DNA from: Sediminicola sp.
GTDB lineage: Bacteria > Bacteroidota > Bacteroidia > Flavobacteriales > Flavobacteriaceae
Assembly (NCBI GenBank): GCA_024643325.1
Contig: JAHEND010000002.1
Location: 108,269-172,268, forward strand
DNA: 64,000 bases
Direction of reading: 5' to 3'
The position numbers were made by a program, and so were the translations under genes. Below, one piece after another: positions 63,095-64,000 of the stretch (position 1 is the first letter of the stretch; every line of letters begins with the position of its first letter). The notes below the pieces were generated by a model. That model was not told the origin of the DNA. It saw nothing but the letters and a program-made list of their open reading frames with translations, and did not search any database.

Positions 63095-64000
63095 ATGATA
63101 GAAATTAAAGAAGCTATTGGAAAGAAAGGAATCAAAGATTTTGTTTGTTTTCCATTCTCTTTATACAAAGACAATCCATATTGGGTGCCTCCTATTATTA
63201 AAGATGAAATGGAGGTTTTTGATCCTTCGATTAATCCAGTTTTTAAAACAGCTCAAGCACGTTTTTTCTTAGCCTATAGGAATGGTGAAATTGTAGGCAG
63301 GGTGGCGGCTATGATCAACTGGATTGAGGTGAAAGAACAAAAAATAAAGAAAATGCGCTTTGGTTGGATGGATTTTATAGACAACAAAGAAGTCTCTAAA
63401 GCACTCATCGAAAAAGTAGCCCTGATTGGTCGTGAACACGATTTAACCTATATGGAGGGTCCAGTAGGTTTTTCTAATCTAGATAAGGTTGGTTGTCTTA
63501 TTGAAGGTTTTGATCATATTGGTACTATGATAACCTGGTATAACCACCCGTATTACGCATCACATTTTGAATCATTAGGATTTGTCAAGGAAAAGGAATA
63601 TATGGAAAATATCTTTCCATTTAGCAATATAGATCCAAGCCTTTTTAATAAGGCGCAGGAACTCATTAAGAGACGTTATAAGCTCAGAGCGCTTAATTTC
63701 ACAAAGACTAAAGATATTTTACCTTATGCAGATAAAATGTTCGATTTGTTCAATGAAAGCTACGCAAATTTATCTTCATTTGTGCCAATCACAGAGGTGC
63801 AAAAGTCATTTTTCACTAAGAGATACTTGTCTTTCATTAATCCAGAATTTATAAAATTTGTGTTTGATGAGGCAGACAACTTAGTGGCTTTTGCCATTCT
63901 AATGCCTTCCTTTTCAAAAGCCTTACAAAAAGCCAATGGACGTTTATATCCCTTTGGATTGTTTCACCTACTGAGAGCGAGAAAAAAATCTAAAGACATT
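63095..64000 (+). CDS. GNAT-fold N-acetyltransferase-like protein (truncated by window end)
   Basis: 302 codons read by hand from the ATG at 63095 to the window edge, with no stop. The start MIEIKEAIGKKGIKDFV and FFLAYRNGEIVGRVAA (about 59-75) look like the first half of a tandem acetyl-CoA-binding fold; YMEGPVGFSNLDKVGCLIEGF (about 118-138) is a family-specific loop. Such proteins are about 370 residues in flavobacteria and their substrates are unknown. Same direction as the barrel gene. Confidence 0.72.
   Translation, partial: MIEIKEAIGKKGIKDFVCFPFSLYKDNPYWVPPIIKDEMEVFDPSINPVFKTAQARFFLAYRNGEIVGRVAAMINWIEVKEQKIKKMRFGWMDFIDNKEVSKALIEKVALIGREHDLTYMEGPVGFSNLDKVGCLIEGFDHIGTMITWYNHPYYASHFESLGFVKEKEYMENIFPFSNIDPSLFNKAQELIKRRYKLRALNFTKTKDILPYADKMFDLFNESYANLSSFVPITEVQKSFFTKRYLSFINPEFIKFVFDEADNLVAFAILMPSFSKALQKANGRLYPFGLFHLLRARKKSKDI

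Overview
The window is a stretch of core chromosome from an A+T-rich member of the Bacteroidota, almost certainly a flavobacterium (Flavobacteriaceae-like). The reasons are the fused LpxC-FabZ protein, the PorX regulator of the type IX secretion system, small families seen mainly in flavobacteria (DUF4258, DUF4834, the YfhO-type membrane protein), the near absence of Shine-Dalgarno sequences, and repeated TAnnTTTG elements upstream of genes, which is the known Bacteroidota -7 promoter box. I see no rRNA, tRNA, CRISPR array, insertion sequence or prophage. Coding density is high and no gap exceeds 300 bases.

Layout. 1-2000: the end of an AAA ATPase gene (cut by the window edge) and its vWA partner. 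1906-9060: a compact histidine operon on the minus strand in the order hisG-D-C-B-H-A-F-IE, preceded by a His-rich leader peptide and a strong terminator hairpin, so it looks attenuation-controlled. 9168-11750: an SPFH membrane protein, fabG and sucD. 11800-17800: a lipid A block (HD hydrolase, lpxD, lpxC-fabZ, lpxA, efp, a second lpxD-like gene). 17807-24900: porX, tsaE, alanine dehydrogenase, proline dehydrogenase, aroB, DinB and an Lrp-type regulator. 24979-27980: an M14 carboxypeptidase divergent from an XRE regulator, with four copies of a 12-bp palindrome between them, then a lipoprotein and TerC. 27975-34150: topoisomerase IV (parE-parC), ychF and a ferredoxin. 34227-37700: a LuxC-like acyl-CoA reductase with serC and serA. 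37755-41050: a probable metal-uptake unit (small His/Cys protein, TonB-dependent receptor, lipoprotein). 41052-49980: a fatty-acid hydroxylase and folE, a LolD-like ATPase, two secreted hydrolases, a dihydroorotase paralogue without metal ligands, and an MBL hydrolase. 50068-53500: a conserved orphan protein, bcp, an endonuclease III without cysteines, and an ECF-type sigma factor. 53673-64000: uvrA, then an envelope glycan locus (DUF4834, YfhO, GT4, flippase), an outer-membrane protein and a GNAT-like protein cut by the window end.

Functional themes are amino-acid synthesis (His, Ser, the shikimate entry step), envelope construction (lipid A, surface glycan, lipoprotein transport), DNA topology and repair, and secretion control. 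Most of this is ordinary conserved gene content. The most interesting items are regulatory or degenerate: the his attenuator, the palindrome array by the XRE gene, the catalytically dead dihydroorotase, the cysteine-free Nth, the putative metal-uptake trio, and several genes whose best start is TTG or that look leaderless.
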